A stretch of 64,000 nucleotides of DNA from Bolinopsis microptera (GCF_026151205.1 NC_087082.1:7695908-7759907), one strand, 5' to 3'; positions 42,314 to 54,800 are shown, counted from the first letter of the stretch. Notes: generated by a model not told the origin, from the letters alone. Numbers and translations: made by a program.

Positions 42314-45300
42314 ATGGGGTCAGTCTTAGCCTTGTTCAGAGGTCCACTTAACCCTCCTCGCAATGAAGAAACCTCACAGGTAACAGGGTTGCTTTCTCTT
42401 TCAGTTTCTCTCTGTTATCTTTCTGTTTCTTGTTCATTTTCGCTATATCATTATCTTTTTGCTTCTTGTTTATTTTCAAAATCTAACTGAACTCTGAAAA
42501 GCTAGCTATTATTAACAAGGTTCCTTGTTCAGGTACAGTGTAGTGTAGTGTAGTGTAGTGTAGTGTAGTGTAGTGTAGTGTAGTGTAGTGTAGTGTAGTG
42601 TAGTGTAGTGTAGTCTAGTGTAGTGTAGTGTAGTGTAGTGTAGGCTGGCTATTGTTAACCAGGTTCCTTGTTCAGGTAAAGGCTGGCTTTTATAAACAGG
42701 TTCCTTGTTCAGGTACAGTTCCCACCCCGATCCGGCTGCTACTTTGGTTCCTACTTTATAATGGGAGGTGAACATTTCAACACGGGACGTAACGACGCGT
42801 ACTTGTTCGGGGAACCTAACGATCTGACCTTCTTAAACAGAAGACCTGCCCCCTTCCCTTACCCCGCTCCAGCTGCTAGTGAACCCAGCAAGACACTCCA
42901 GAGTCTGGTGAATGTGAGGAGGGACAGTGTCAAGTTGGTGAAACCCCCCTGCTGTTGTCCCTGTAACCAGTGTAGTTGCCATGGTAACTACACGCTAGAA
43001 TTCGTGGTGGATGCAGATGTGGCGTGTGTTGTGAGAGTACTGACTGGAGTTAAGGATGATGCTATTGTTAGTTCTCAACGTGATCCTGCTGTTAAACACT
43101 TCAACTTCCCCGCTGGTACGAGTAATATAGTGGGAGGACAATTGTTTAATACCCCCAGGCCCCATGTAGATTGACGCGTAATGTCGACACTTCTAAAAAT
43201 CATTACTTTAAGCATCTGTTGTGTCCCAGTTTTGTCAGAGTCTAGTGTTGTAACCTTTTTGTCCCAGGTATTGGACAACAGTTCTCCGAGCCTGATCTCG
43301 TGTTCAGTCCTGGGGAGTTCCCTCACTCCATGTTCAAGTGGAACAGCAACATGACGGAGCCTATACCCCTGGTTTGTAGTTTATTCGTTTAGTGTTCTTA
43401 TATTTCTACTAATAAATGGAAAATTTTGGGATGATTCTCTAAACAGCATCAGGTGATTCACATTTCACAGCAGCTCAATGATTCTCTAAACAACATCAGG
43501 TGATACACGTGACAGTGGAAGCTGAGTTTCAGGACCACGCTCATTTCGTATTCTGTGTATTTGAGAAATCTGTTGATAACATCTTCTCGGTAAAGGTCCT
43601 AAAACAGAAACAGAACATTGATGGAATATCCTTCATCTTGCAAGAGATTTACGGGATGGAGAGCAAGGGAAGCTCTGATAAATCAGTGGGTACGTACTAA
43701 GTTACAGTAAATAGTAAATGCTCGCTACCTCCTAACTAAATGGTATTTACTTCGGTAACTCTGATTTCTTACTTTACACCTCACTGCAATATAAGCGTGT
43801 AATTTAACAAGATACCTCTACAGGTAACGGTGAGTGTGTTGTCTGTCTGAACGCGCCGCGCGACACCATGATACTCCCCTGCAGACACCTGTGTCTGTGT
43901 TACACGTGCGCGGAGGACGTGCGGTTTAAGAGCAACGTGTGTCTGATGTGCCGACAACCCTTCCGGGCCTTGTTGAGGATAGAGGCTCTACAGAGAGTCG
44001 CTACTGATGAATCTGATGGTAAAACGGTAAGATTTGTAGGAATAATTATTATTATTTATACTTTTTTTAAATCTCACACTTATTTTACTTCGGAGTATTC
44101 CAACAGCCACATTGTTACACAAGTGTAACTAGCCAATTACAGGAAGCCGAAGGATTTAATTAGGCCAGTGACGGTTAAGGTAGTGTGTACCATACTTTCT
44201 TCGCCCGAAACTTCGCTGCAATGGACAGCTTCTCATTTAACCCTCACACACGATTTCTCGAATATTCGGCTGAGTAGACCGGGGGGCTGCATAGACCACT
44301 CAGGATCTTTAGCTGAATGTCGACGACACTCACCCCACGACTAGGCAGGCAGTGGGTTTCGAACTCGCAATCTCACGATTACAAATCCGATGATTAACCA
44401 ACTACGCTACCTGGCCGTTAAACATGATTTAATTAATGTGGTATTCTGTACCAATACAAATGTCCCCGAAATTTATTGCACGCAGCGACATTCATTATCT
44501 CATTTTAAGTTTATCAAAATTGTTGATATTTCAAAACTGAGAGACCTCACTAGTCTTGACGACTGCTTCTTAAAAATAACAAAACAGTTAGTTGAGGTTA
44601 ATTTGATCAATTAGATATGTTGAGATCGTTGTTAAACTTCTTACAAACTAGAAGAAAGCAGCACGTATTATGAATTATCCAAAACTGTGGAGAGAGTAAC
44701 CCCAGTCTTATCTCCTCAGGAGAGCGAGGAGACGTTTGAAAGAGTGGATCTGGTGGAGTACAAATGTAGCAGCTCGCTGGATTCCAACTCTAGGAGTAAG
44801 TCAGAGTTAAACATTCTTTAAATACATTATGTATATAACTATTAACTATATAATATGTAATCAGTAATATGTTGTACATTTTGGGAGCTTTACAATGTTT
44901 GTATTGCTTTACATGAGTGTAATAACTATTATAACAGGGGGCAGTAGCTCCTCACTCCAGCTGGAAGCAGGACCTTCTAATCCGAATAACGGTGATGATA
45001 TAACATTGGAAACACATGTTACTGAGGCACCTCCAGGTAATATTGAGAGCTTTCCCCGGCTCTCTGCTGGCTCTTTACCGGCTCTCTACCGGCTCTTTAC
45101 TTTATATCATTCGGGCTCAAGATTTCAGCTGTAACTATTCCATGAAACTAATAATTTGTTTGCATGTCTGTATATATACAGACATATATATCTAGAGTTG
45201 TGAACCTTGTTTGTTAGGGGGGCTTTGTTATCTGTAACTTGGTAACCTGGTAACCTGGTAACCTATTACCTGGTAACCTAGTAACTTGGTAACCTGTAAC

Positions 45301-46271
45301 CTTGTAACCTGTATCCTGGTAACCTGTAACCTGTAACCTATTTCCTGGTAACCTGGTAACCTGGTAACCTGTAACCTGTAACCTAGTAACCTGTAACGGG
45401 GGGGGGGGGGGGGGGGGGGGGGGGGCCAATGACTACTTTTGGGGACTTGGGGAATTACGTCAACGATTTTACCCCGAGTCCCCATGATTTTTAGTCCCCA
45501 AAAGTCTCCATTAGTCCCCATTTAGATGATTTTTAGTCCCCATTAGTCCCCAAAAGTCTCCATTAGTCCCCATTTAGATTTATCCTACTCTTATCTTGGA
45601 CAAAACATCTCGATCGTATCGTTATTAAACTAACTTGAAAACCATAAATAACTGTCAAAAATTCTGGGGACTTATGGGGACAAATGGTGAATTACGTCAA
45701 CGAGTTGACCTCTAGTCCCCATGATTTTTAGTCCCCATTAGTCCCCAAAAGTCTCCATTGGTAGTCATTGCCCCCCCCCCCCCTGTAACCTGTAACCTAT
45801 TACCTGGTAACCTAGTAACCTGCAACCTGGTAACCTGTAACCTGGTCTCACAGTGCCCAGGAAGCTGTCAGACAGTGTAAGGGTGGACAATGTAGGAGTA
45901 GAGGTGTCAGCTAGTGAGCAGAGCTCCCGGAGCGAGGAGGAGGAGGTGGAACCTACTGAGTTCGACAGGTCAGTCAATGCTCACACAGCAGTCAGATCAC
46001 TAATAACTTAATAACACATCATCTCTCACAAATATCCCATTTTCACGTCTTGGCTCCTTCTTACACATTGAAATATCTCAGCTTTATTAAAATGTTAACT
46101 ATATCCCCAATAAATAAGTGGCTAAAATTAGTGACGCTTGATTACACAGCATCACACAGCACCATGACATATAAGTGTCGTGTTGTCATGGTAATTGGTA
46201 ACGTGTCAGATGATTTACTGAACTCATTTCCCAGGAGCAGCTCAAGCACTCTCTCTCCGGTTGAAATTTAA
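42314..46271 (+). CDS. MGRN1/RNF157-like RING E3 ubiquitin ligase
   Basis: Nine exons join in frame: 42314-42379, 42713-43115, 43268-43371, 43500-43689, 43824-44026, 44720-44795, 44938-45036, 45854-45968 and 46235-46271, for 430 residues. MGS at the start is a candidate myristoylation site. The family domain runs PPRSGCYFGSYFIMGGEHFN, YLFGEPNDLTFLNRRP, FPYPAPAASEPSKTLQSLVN, then YTLEFVVDADVA and KVLKQKQNIDGISFILQEIY. The RING follows: CVVCLNAPRDTMILPCRHLC, LCYTCAEDVRF, CLMCRQPF. In mammals MGRN1 ubiquitinates TSG101 and acts in endosomal trafficking. Odd feature: a cysteine cluster (CCCPCNQCSC) interrupts the N-terminal domain before the YTLEF strand. The C-terminal tail is short and acidic/Ser-rich. 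Introns hold a SINE (intron 5) and a poly-G element (intron 7); acceptor copies occur in introns 1 and 3. Confidence 0.92.
42505..42712 (+). repeat. (GTAGT)n array with triplicated acceptor segment in MGRN1-like intron 1
   Basis: 'ggttccttgttcaggta' occurs three times (about 42,520, 42,661 and 42,699), preceded each time by 'ctggct/ctagct'. The first two copies bracket about 21 copies of 'tagtg'. The last copy is the acceptor of exon 2. Confidence 0.9.
43435..43505 (+). repeat. Duplicated acceptor segment before MGRN1-like exon 4
   Basis: 'gattctctaaacagcatcag' followed by 'gtgattcaca' at about 43,434 is copied as 'gattctctaaacaacatcag' followed by 'gtgatacacg' at 43,480. The second is the in-frame acceptor. 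Confidence 0.85.
44079..44417 (-). mobile_element. tRNA-derived SINE, copy 3
   Basis: Same body as the copies at 2,862 and 5,813. The minus-strand head reads TAGCGTAGTTGG (A box), a TTTGTAA anticodon-like loop (TGT, Thr-like) and AGTTCGAAACCC (degraded B box). It is inserted antisense in MGRN1-like intron 5. Confidence 0.85.
45234..45397. repeat. 'ggtaacct' tandem repeat
   Basis: Irregular 'ggtaacct/gtaacct' units. The array is interrupted by the poly-G element at 45398-45783 and resumes at 45,784-45,845, ending just before the exon 8 acceptor (tctcacag). Confidence 0.9.
45398..45783. mobile_element. 386-bp element with poly-G inverted ends and 6-bp target duplication
   Basis: Left end: 28 G, then CCAATGACTAC. 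Right end, inverted: 13 G, then CAATGACTAC. TGTAAC flanks both sides (45392-45397 and 45784-45789), though the insertion is in a 'gtaacct' array, so this duplication is less decisive. The interior repeats 'tttagtccccattagtcccc' and its inverse. No ORF. Confidence 0.7.
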
Positions 46272-46781
46272 ACATAATTGGAAGATATCTAGATCACGTG
46301 ATGAAATCAACTGCTGGTCTAGTTCACATTGACATTCAAATAATAACTGATATAGCGTGCATTTCCCCTCCCGCCTGGGCTTAGTAACTATAGTAACTAT
46401 AGTAACTATAGTAACTAAAGTAATAATAATAACTATAGTAACTTGATGACCCGCTGTACGCTGTCAGAGTTTTGCTGGTTCAAATTATCTACTTCTAATT
46501 AGACCAATCAGTCTGGCTAAGCTAAAAGTTATTAAACCTTTAAACTCGTGCAGGCGCCAGGCCCTTTCTACTTTGACTCAAATAAAAACAAAAGTAATAG
46601 TCGGCTCTCACCATCATTTCAGACAAATGTTGTTTTAAAAATAGCTCAGCAGTAACCATGGTAACTATGAGAGTCGGTGATATTGCACAAATTAAAAGAC
46701 AATCTTAAAATTACCACGTGCACCCTTTTTGTGTCAGGTTTATTACTGGTGCCCAGTACTCACAAATTCAAGCACAAATTT

Positions 46782-46998
46782 TCAGCATTCTGATTGGTTT
46801 GATCTAAAGTCTTGTTTGATAATTTATGTATAATCTTACAGTGGTTACATTGTAATGTAAATACTAAATTGGTATTTTGAAAATGGATTTTATGTCGAGA
46901 AAATCTTTGTTTGCGGTATTAAAATTTCTCTTTTTGTAAAATGAACTAGATTGTCCTGATTTTGGATTATATCTCTAATATACCAATCAGAATGCTGA
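46782..46998. mobile_element. 217-bp MITE with 17-bp perfect terminal inverted repeats
   Basis: TCAGCATTCTGATTGGT at 46782-46798 is exactly inverted at 46982-46998. The interior is AT-rich without an ORF. The target duplication is unclear, so the superfamily is not assigned. Confidence 0.7.
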
Positions 46999-48124
46999 TA
47001 CTTAATTCACTCACCCCACAGTATTTCCTACGGGTGGAGATGCTCCTTTATAAACTTTATTTATAAATTCCAAAGTTAGGACAATCTTAGTCTTACGAGA
47101 CTTTTGTGATGTTTTTATTCGTTCGCTTTGTATCAAAATCGTTAAGAGCTGGAGCAAAACAGAAGTTTAATTGTTAATTGTACCCGACAAATTAATTTGA
47201 TTTATATCATAATTAACATGTTTCACTTTTAATGTACATGAATTCATTATATTGATATATTTCTCAGTATGTCCGTAAAATATACAATACGTTTTATTGG
47301 CTCTAAGTATCTAGATACTCTTAAAGCATCGCATCAAATTCCAAAATGGGATACATAAAATGTGAATTTTATGAATTCTTTACTCTATTATATTTATCAT
47401 AGAGGAGAAGTATTAATTCTCTTCTAATTATACCAACCCTTATCTTATCTCCTCACAATTTCTCCCAACCTCTTAAAACCCCAGGTTTATCAAGTAGCAA
47501 AGACTTTAAAGAAAAGACGAGCTGAGTTTGGAGTCAGAACCGAGATATTCAACTAACTAGATCTTTTATGGAATTTATTCTAGAAAAACGATACATGGCT
47601 GACTATATGAGCTGTGAAGTCAGATTAATTTAAATATTCAGTTGATTCATTTTCGAATTACTATTATATTTGATGCACGGACTAGTTGACAAATGAAATA
47701 AACAATGTAAAATACGAATTCCAACTTTCCTTTAAATTCAAAATGATTGTGACTGTACAGCTATAGTATATAGTGTGATTATTTCTGAGCACGTAATCGT
47801 ATTTATATAATATCTTAATCTAAAAGTGTAAATCTGAAACTTTAAAAATAAATAGATTTTTAAACATTTTTAATATGTCATGTTAATTATCTTTAACTAT
47901 CAGCATTCTTAAAATTAACATTGAAATTAATAATCATTAAATAGGGCTAATGAACATAAAAACAGGATCTAATTATGGTCCTAAAAATGAGCAATCTTCT
48001 CCTGTGCCGAACGGCTGAGTTAAGATAAGAACTCTTTCTCCTTAAAAATCAGCGTTCATTTGAAGCAATTAATCGGCGCTAAGAGGCGCTAAGAGTGTTA
48101 TTTTCTTAAAATATTACTCCAACA

Positions 48125-48245
48125 CAGTGGTGTAACGTTGCCCCCCTAGAAAATGTGTTTCTAGATCAAAACGCGCAGTTTTGCTAAATTTTCCCAAATT
48201 CAAACGTTGATTTGGCGCCCCCCTAAGATAGTATAGCGCCAAATT
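48125..48245. mobile_element. Fragment related to the hAT-like MITE at 58,754
   Basis: Starts CAGTGGTGTAACGTTGC and shares 'caaaacgcgcagttttgcta' and 'gcgcccccctaagat' with the 58,754 element. No right terminal repeat was found, so it is truncated. Confidence 0.65.
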
Positions 48246-48471
48246 GACAGATCTTAATTGGTTCTGTACTTTTGAGTATTCTAGTGATGTTAGTATTGTT
48301 ACTTAAAGTAACATCGTTACTTAAAGTTTGTGTGTTTAATACCTATTCTTTATCGTGATTTTAGATGTCGTTTTTATGGTCTTTAAGCAAACAGAGATAA
48401 AAATATTCTGTCTTTGAGTTTAAGTGTAATGAATATAACACATGAATGATAATATTTTACTTTAAGTGATT

Positions 48472-48477
48472 TTTATT
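48472..48477 (-). promoter_or_regulatory. Candidate poly(A) signal of the RTK gene
   Basis: AATAAA on the minus strand, about 360 bp after the RTK stop codon. Position alone supports it. Confidence 0.3.
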
Positions 48478-48838
48478 GAAACCGAAATGGATTCAGTTTT
48501 CTTTCTACCAGGTAATGGCAGAGCTAGAAGTAGATCTGTATCTATGTGGGTGTATGGAATTGGAATCAATAAATTAAAGGGAAATAACCAATAATTAAAA
48601 TGGAGTTTTGAAAACTTAAAATTAAAATAGTGAATAAAGAATAGCAGCTTTACATTCAGTTCACAGCACATCTCTACAATAGTATTCATAAATTTATAGA
48701 TTCGAGCATTAGATAAGAAAGATTTTCATCTATCATCAAAGAAACAAAAATCAGTTAAGATTTACAATGAATTTTTAGCTATATTAGCTAGCACATAGTA
48801 GCTAGCTATGAGCTAGCTAGCTAGTAGCTATATGTTCA

Positions 48839-51800
48839 TCAAAACTGGGCTATATCATCTGGACTGATCCTGACTGTGTCACTATTTACATGAAGCGTAA
48901 CTCTCTGCTCCCCGGCCGCTCTGTTGATCTGACCAGCTGTCCTGTTTTCAACTACAACCCACTCGTCGGTATTTAAATCTAGTGGTCCTTCTCCCTCGTC
49001 AGTATCCTGAGGAGCATTACATTTTACTAAACTGGGACACTCCGACAGTGTCAAGTGTATAGGTGACAATTAAATTGCGCGAACTGTTCGGAGAAATTGC
49101 TAAGAAAAGTGGAAAATCATATTGTAAGAACCGCCCCGAACTAATATAATATTAATGGTAATACTAATACTAATAATATAATCCTTTTTAATTATATATT
49201 TTAAACAACTCCCCTCCATTGGAGGGCCTCCAGGTTATAAAATTAAAAATATGTAATGCAACTTTAGCGTATAGATAATAATTGATTTCGTCATCGGATT
49301 AACTCGTATGATAAACTTGGATTAACTCGTATGATAAACTTGGAACTACTGTAGATTTTACTCCTTCAAGCGGAGACGAAGCTAGGAGCTTCAGAACCAT
49401 TGATATAACCTTTGCTTGCTGGATCGAGGCAATCAAGTAAAGGACTATAATATCGGAGTGTCACGAACTGCGCCAATACTGGCGCCAGGATTCGTCAGTG
49501 GAAATTCTTAATTCTGAGATTTCCAGCACCAAAATTTCCAGCACCAAAATTTCATTGTTAACAACACGTTGGTTTTGTTTGTCGCGTTGATTATTTAAAC
49601 TTAAAGTGTAATTAAGGTGGAACTTCTTTACAACTACACAAGCTTGGCAGGATCATATCCGTTAATTCCAATTGACCAAAATGCAAAATGTAAGTCCCAT
49701 CGCCGATCTTAAAAAGACAAATAAACCAAACACTAACCATGAGGTTCAGGTCAACTTCTTCAGCTGTTCCCAGTATATGATTATCCTCTGTCTCAGCTGG
49801 TACGTCACAAAACGTGTAGTCTGAAGGTTTAACTCCTAGTTCCTTGTCTCGATCCTCACACATTATCTTATCTAGCTCCAGCTGGCCAATCAGGCTTTGG
49901 TTAATAAAATAAGTATAACAACTTTTAAAAAACCTCATCAATCCTATAATTTTTCAAGAGTTCTGAAAAATTAGTTGAATTATTTTAGTCAAAAATATAA
50001 GGGCTCTTTTAAATAAACTGTTAATGTTATTAAAAACGATCTAGGCCTAGGTTCGAGAATGTAAAGCACGTTCCAAATATATGGAGATGATACCTTAATC
50101 TCATTGAACTCGCCCCTAGCCTGAGGGTTGTGGTCCCAGCACCTCAGCGCCATCTCCCAGACTGTGTCGCTACAGCATGGCGGCTGTTTCATCCTCATCC
50201 CGGACAGTAAGTTGTCGAGCACGTGGTGATCTGGCCACCCTGGGTAGGGTATTCCTCCCTGAATACCAGGTCGTCACTTACCGAGGGTTTAAAACCAGTT
50301 TTGAGTTTTGTTTAGAGAAAGTTATCATTCGAATATTTCTATTTCAAGTTGAAATGGTTTGTAAATTCTCCGTTATATGGTAGTATAACTATAATAGAGG
50401 TGGCAAAACTACAGCTTCCCACTATTTGATAAAGCCATTCTTACCAGTGTAAAGACTTCCCACATGAGCACTCCATAGGACCAAACATCGCTAAACTTTG
50501 ACCATTTCTTAGGATCTTGCTTGATCTGGAATATGAAAATGTATCATCTGTCATCATTGCTGGTTTTTAAATTTAGTATTTGCGAGTGAGTTGAACATCC
50601 TATTCCTAAACAAGATATACTAATTATACTACTACTATAGAAGCTGGAAGAAGCTACCTCGGGAGCTGTCCACCTGAGCCTGAACATCCTCTGTCGGTCT
50701 GTAACACTGTCCCCCGAGCACATGTACTTTCCATTGTAAAGCATCCTGCTCTGCCCGAAATCACAAATTTTAACTGTCAGCTTTCCGTCAGGTTCCTCTT
50801 TTAGCAGTACGTTATCAGCCGCTAGATCTCTGTGTATCAGCTCTATGCTGTGTAGGAAGTCCATTCCAGAGGAAACCTGACGCAACAATATGGTGATTAT
50901 AAACGTTCATTCAAAATGCAAAACAACATTGAAAACAACATTCAGTCGGGTCAAAATGAAATATTAAAGGATTGAGAGAGAACTAAATGAGGTTAAGAGG
51001 GAATTTTTAAATGAATAACTTGACCTGCCGGCAGAAGTTCAGAAGGTCTGCTGTAGTTAGAACAGTGTCTTTAAACCTATCCATACTGGGCTCGAGTCGG
51101 GACATTTTACCGTGCACACTGTCGTTATACGAACTGGTGTTTCCTTGAGCTCCCCTTGATAGTACTCTCGGTCTGGGGACAAGCAGTTTGGGATTAGATA
51201 AGCGGTCCTGTACAGGGTTAGAGATAAGATAAGAGGTCCTGTACAGGGTTAGAGATAAAAAGCGGTCCTGTACAGGGTTAGAGATAAGATAAGCGGTCAT
51301 GTACAGGCCTAGTACAGGGTTAGAGCGGTCCTGTACAGGGGTAGAGATAAGATAAGCGGTCCTGTACAGGGTTAGAGATAAGGTAAGCGGTCCTGTACAG
51401 GGTTAGAGATAAGATAAGCGGTCCTGTACAGGGTTAGAGATAAGATAAGCGGTCCTGTACAGGGGTAGAGATAAGATTAGAGGTCCTGTACAGGGTTAGA
51501 GCGGTCCTGTACAGGGGTAGAGATAAGATAAGCGGTCCTGTACAGGGTTAGAGATAAGATAAGCGGTCCTGTACAGGGGTAGAGATAAGATAAGCGGTCC
51601 TGTACAGGGGTAGAGATAAGATTAGAGGTCCTGTACAGGGTTAGAGCGGTCCTGTACAGGGGTAGAGATAAGATAAGCGGTCCTGTACAGGGTTAGAGAT
51701 AAGATAAGCGGTCCTGTACAGGGTTAGAGATAAGATAAGCGGTCCTGTACAGGGTTAGAGATAAGATAAGCGGTCCTGTATAGGGTTAGAGATAAGATAA

Positions 51801-54800
51801 GCGGTCCTGTACAGGGTTAGAGATAAGATTAGAGGTCCTGTACAGGGGTAGAGATAAGATAAGAGGTCCTGTACAGGGTTAGAGCGGTCCTGTACAGGGG
51901 TAGAGATAAGATAAGCGGTCCTGTACAGGGTTAGAGATAAGATAAGCGGTCCTGTACAGGGTTAGAGATAAGATAAGCGGTCCTGTACAGGGTTAGAGAT
52001 AAGATAAGCGGTCCTGTATAGGGTTAGAGATAAGATAAGCGGTCCTGTACAGGGTTAGAGATAAGATTAGAGGTCCTGTACAGGGGTAGAGATAAGATAA
52101 GCGGTCCTGTACAGGGTTGGAGATAAGATAAGCGGTCCTGTACAGGGTTAGAGATAAGATAAGCGGTCCTGTACAGGGGTAGAGATAAGATAAGCGGTCA
52201 TGTACAGGGTTAGAGATAAGATAAGCGGTCCTGTACAGGGGTAGAGATAAGATAAGAGGTCCTGTACAGGGTTAGAGCGGTCCTGTACAGGGGTAGAGAT
52301 AAGATAAGCGGTCCTGTACAGGGTTAGAGATAAGATAAGCGGTCCTGTACAGGGGTAGAGATAAGATAAGTGGTCCTGTACAGGGTTAGAGATAAGATAA
52401 GCGGTCCTGTACAGGGTTAGAGATAAGATAAGCGGTCCTGTACAGGGTTAGAGATAAGATAAGCGGTCCTGTACAGGGTTAGAGATAAGATAAGCGGTCC
52501 TGTACAGGGTTAGAGATAAGATAAGCGGTCCTGTACAGGGTTAGAGATAAGATAAGCGGTCCTGTACAGGGGTATAGATAAGATTAGAGGTCCTGTACAG
52601 GGTTAGAGCGGTCCTGTACAGGGGTAGAGATAAGATAAGCGGTCATGTACAGGGTTAGAGATAAGATAAGCGGTCCTGTACAGGGGTAGAGATAAGATAA
52701 GAGGTCCTGTACAGGGTTAGAGCGGTCCTGTACAGGGGTAGAGATAAGATAAGCGGTCCTGTACAGGGTTAGAGATAAGATAAGCGGTCCTGTACAGGGG
52801 TAGAGATAAGATAAGCGGTCCTGTACAGGGTTAGAGATAAGATAAGCGGTCCTGTACAGGGTTAGAGATAAGATAAGCGGTCCTGTACAGGGTTAGAGAT
52901 AAGGTAAGCGGTCCTGTACAGGGTTAGAGATAAGATAAGCGGTCCTGTACAGGGTTAGAGATAAGATAAGCGGTCCTGTACAGGGTTAGAGATAAGATAA
53001 GCGGTCCTGTACAGGGGTATAGATAAGATTAGAGGTCCTGTACAGGGTTAGAGCGGTCCTGTACAGGGGTAGAGATAAGATAAGCGGTCCTGTACAGGGT
53101 TAGAGATAAGATAAGCGGTCCTGTACAGGGGTAGAGATAAGATAAGCGGTCCTGTACAGGGGTAGAGATAAGATTAGAGGTCCTGTACAGGGTTAGAGCG
53201 GTCCTGTACAGGGGTAGAGATAAGATAAGCGGTCCTGTAGAGGGTTAGAGATAAGATAAGCAGTCCTGTACAGGGTTAGAGATAAGATAAGCGGTCCTGT
53301 ACAGGGTTAGAGATAAGATAAGCGGTCCTGTATAGGGTTAGAGATAAGATAAGCGGTCCTGTACAGGGTTAGAGATAAGATTAGAGGTCCTGTACAGGGG
53401 TAGAGATAAGATAAGAGGTCCTGTACAGGGTTAGAGCGGTCCTGTACAGGGGTAGAGATAAGATAAGCGGTCCTGTACAGGGTTAGAGATAAGATAAGCG
53501 GTCCTGTACAGGGGTAGAGATAAGATAAGCGGTCCTGTACAGGGTTAGAGATAAGATAAGCGGTCCTGTACAGGGTTAGAGATAAGATAAGCGGTCCTGT
53601 ACAGGGTTAGAGATAAGATAAGCGGTCCTGTATAGGGTTAGAGATAAGATAAGCGGTCCTGTACAGGGTTAGAGATAAGATTAGAGGTCCTGTACAGGGG
53701 TAGAGATAAGATAAGCGGTCCTGTACAGGGTTGGAGATAAGATAAGCGGTCCTGTACAGGGTTAGAGATAAGATAAGCGGTCCTGTACAGGGTTGGAGAT
53801 AAGATAAGTGATCCTGTACAGGGTTAGAGATAGGATAAGCGGTCCTGTACAGGGTTAGAGATAAGATAAGAGGTTCTGTACAGGGGTAGAGATAAGAATA
53901 AAGTAAGACACTACAATTACATCTTGATTGTATCTACTTATCTAGTAGATAATCTACCTGTTGTGAACTAGAGAGAGAGTATTTTCAGCACCAGATTGGC
54001 TCACTAAGGTACTCTCTGTTCTGTCTCCTCTCTCACGGCCTCTGTTCTCTGCTCCTGATCTTGTCAAACTTTTACTCTTGCGCGCAGGTTCTTCTTTTGC
54101 ACGTGCAAGGTTCTTTACTCGGTCTTGTTTTGAGATACTGTTCTTGTGATCTTCAATACTCAACACTGTACCGATCTGTACCTCTTCAGGTGAAAGAGTC
54201 TTGTTCTCGATCTGAAAATGAACAATGTTTTGGCAACTACAGCTAATACTTATACTATGTACTATACAGCTTAATATCATAGTAATTATTACCTAATGAC
54301 CTGGAAATTTATGAAAAATGTCCCTATTCACAACTTTACCAAACCCAAAATTGGTGACTGAGTGAGATGAAATAAAGGTTTAAGGAAGTAGTGTACCTGT
54401 ATCCTGAGTCTCCGGAGGTAGCGAGTGAGGTTTGTGACACACAGCTCAAGCACTAGAATGTACGGAGGTGCATCTACCACATACCCATACATTCTTAGCA
54501 CGTGCTCACCCAGCTCCCGCCCCGAACCTTGGATCTGCTTCATTATGTGGATCTCTGCTTTCATCGCTTTCTTAGCATCTGCAAAACTTTGGGTTCTCAA
54601 AAGTATCAAACATCTTGTTTATTCCACGCTTCAATTAAAAACAAAAACACAAAATAACAAGCCTGACAGATTCGCCGAAGTTCGGAGTTTACCCAAAACT
54701 GTTCCAAATAACACGTACCTTTAATATTTTCTTCGGTTTCTGCTAGATGTTCTTCTTTATCCACCTTAGTCTTGAGTATTTTTAAAGCCACATCGTACTG

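Larger units (their letters stand above)
46272..48838. other. Intergenic region between the MGRN1-like gene and the RTK
   Basis: AT-rich. Contains 'agtaactat' repeats (46,383-46,442), a 217-bp MITE, a hAT-like fragment, a candidate minus-strand poly(A) signal and, at 48,775-48,835, an 'agctagct'-rich palindromic stretch. No further gene was found. Confidence 0.5.
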
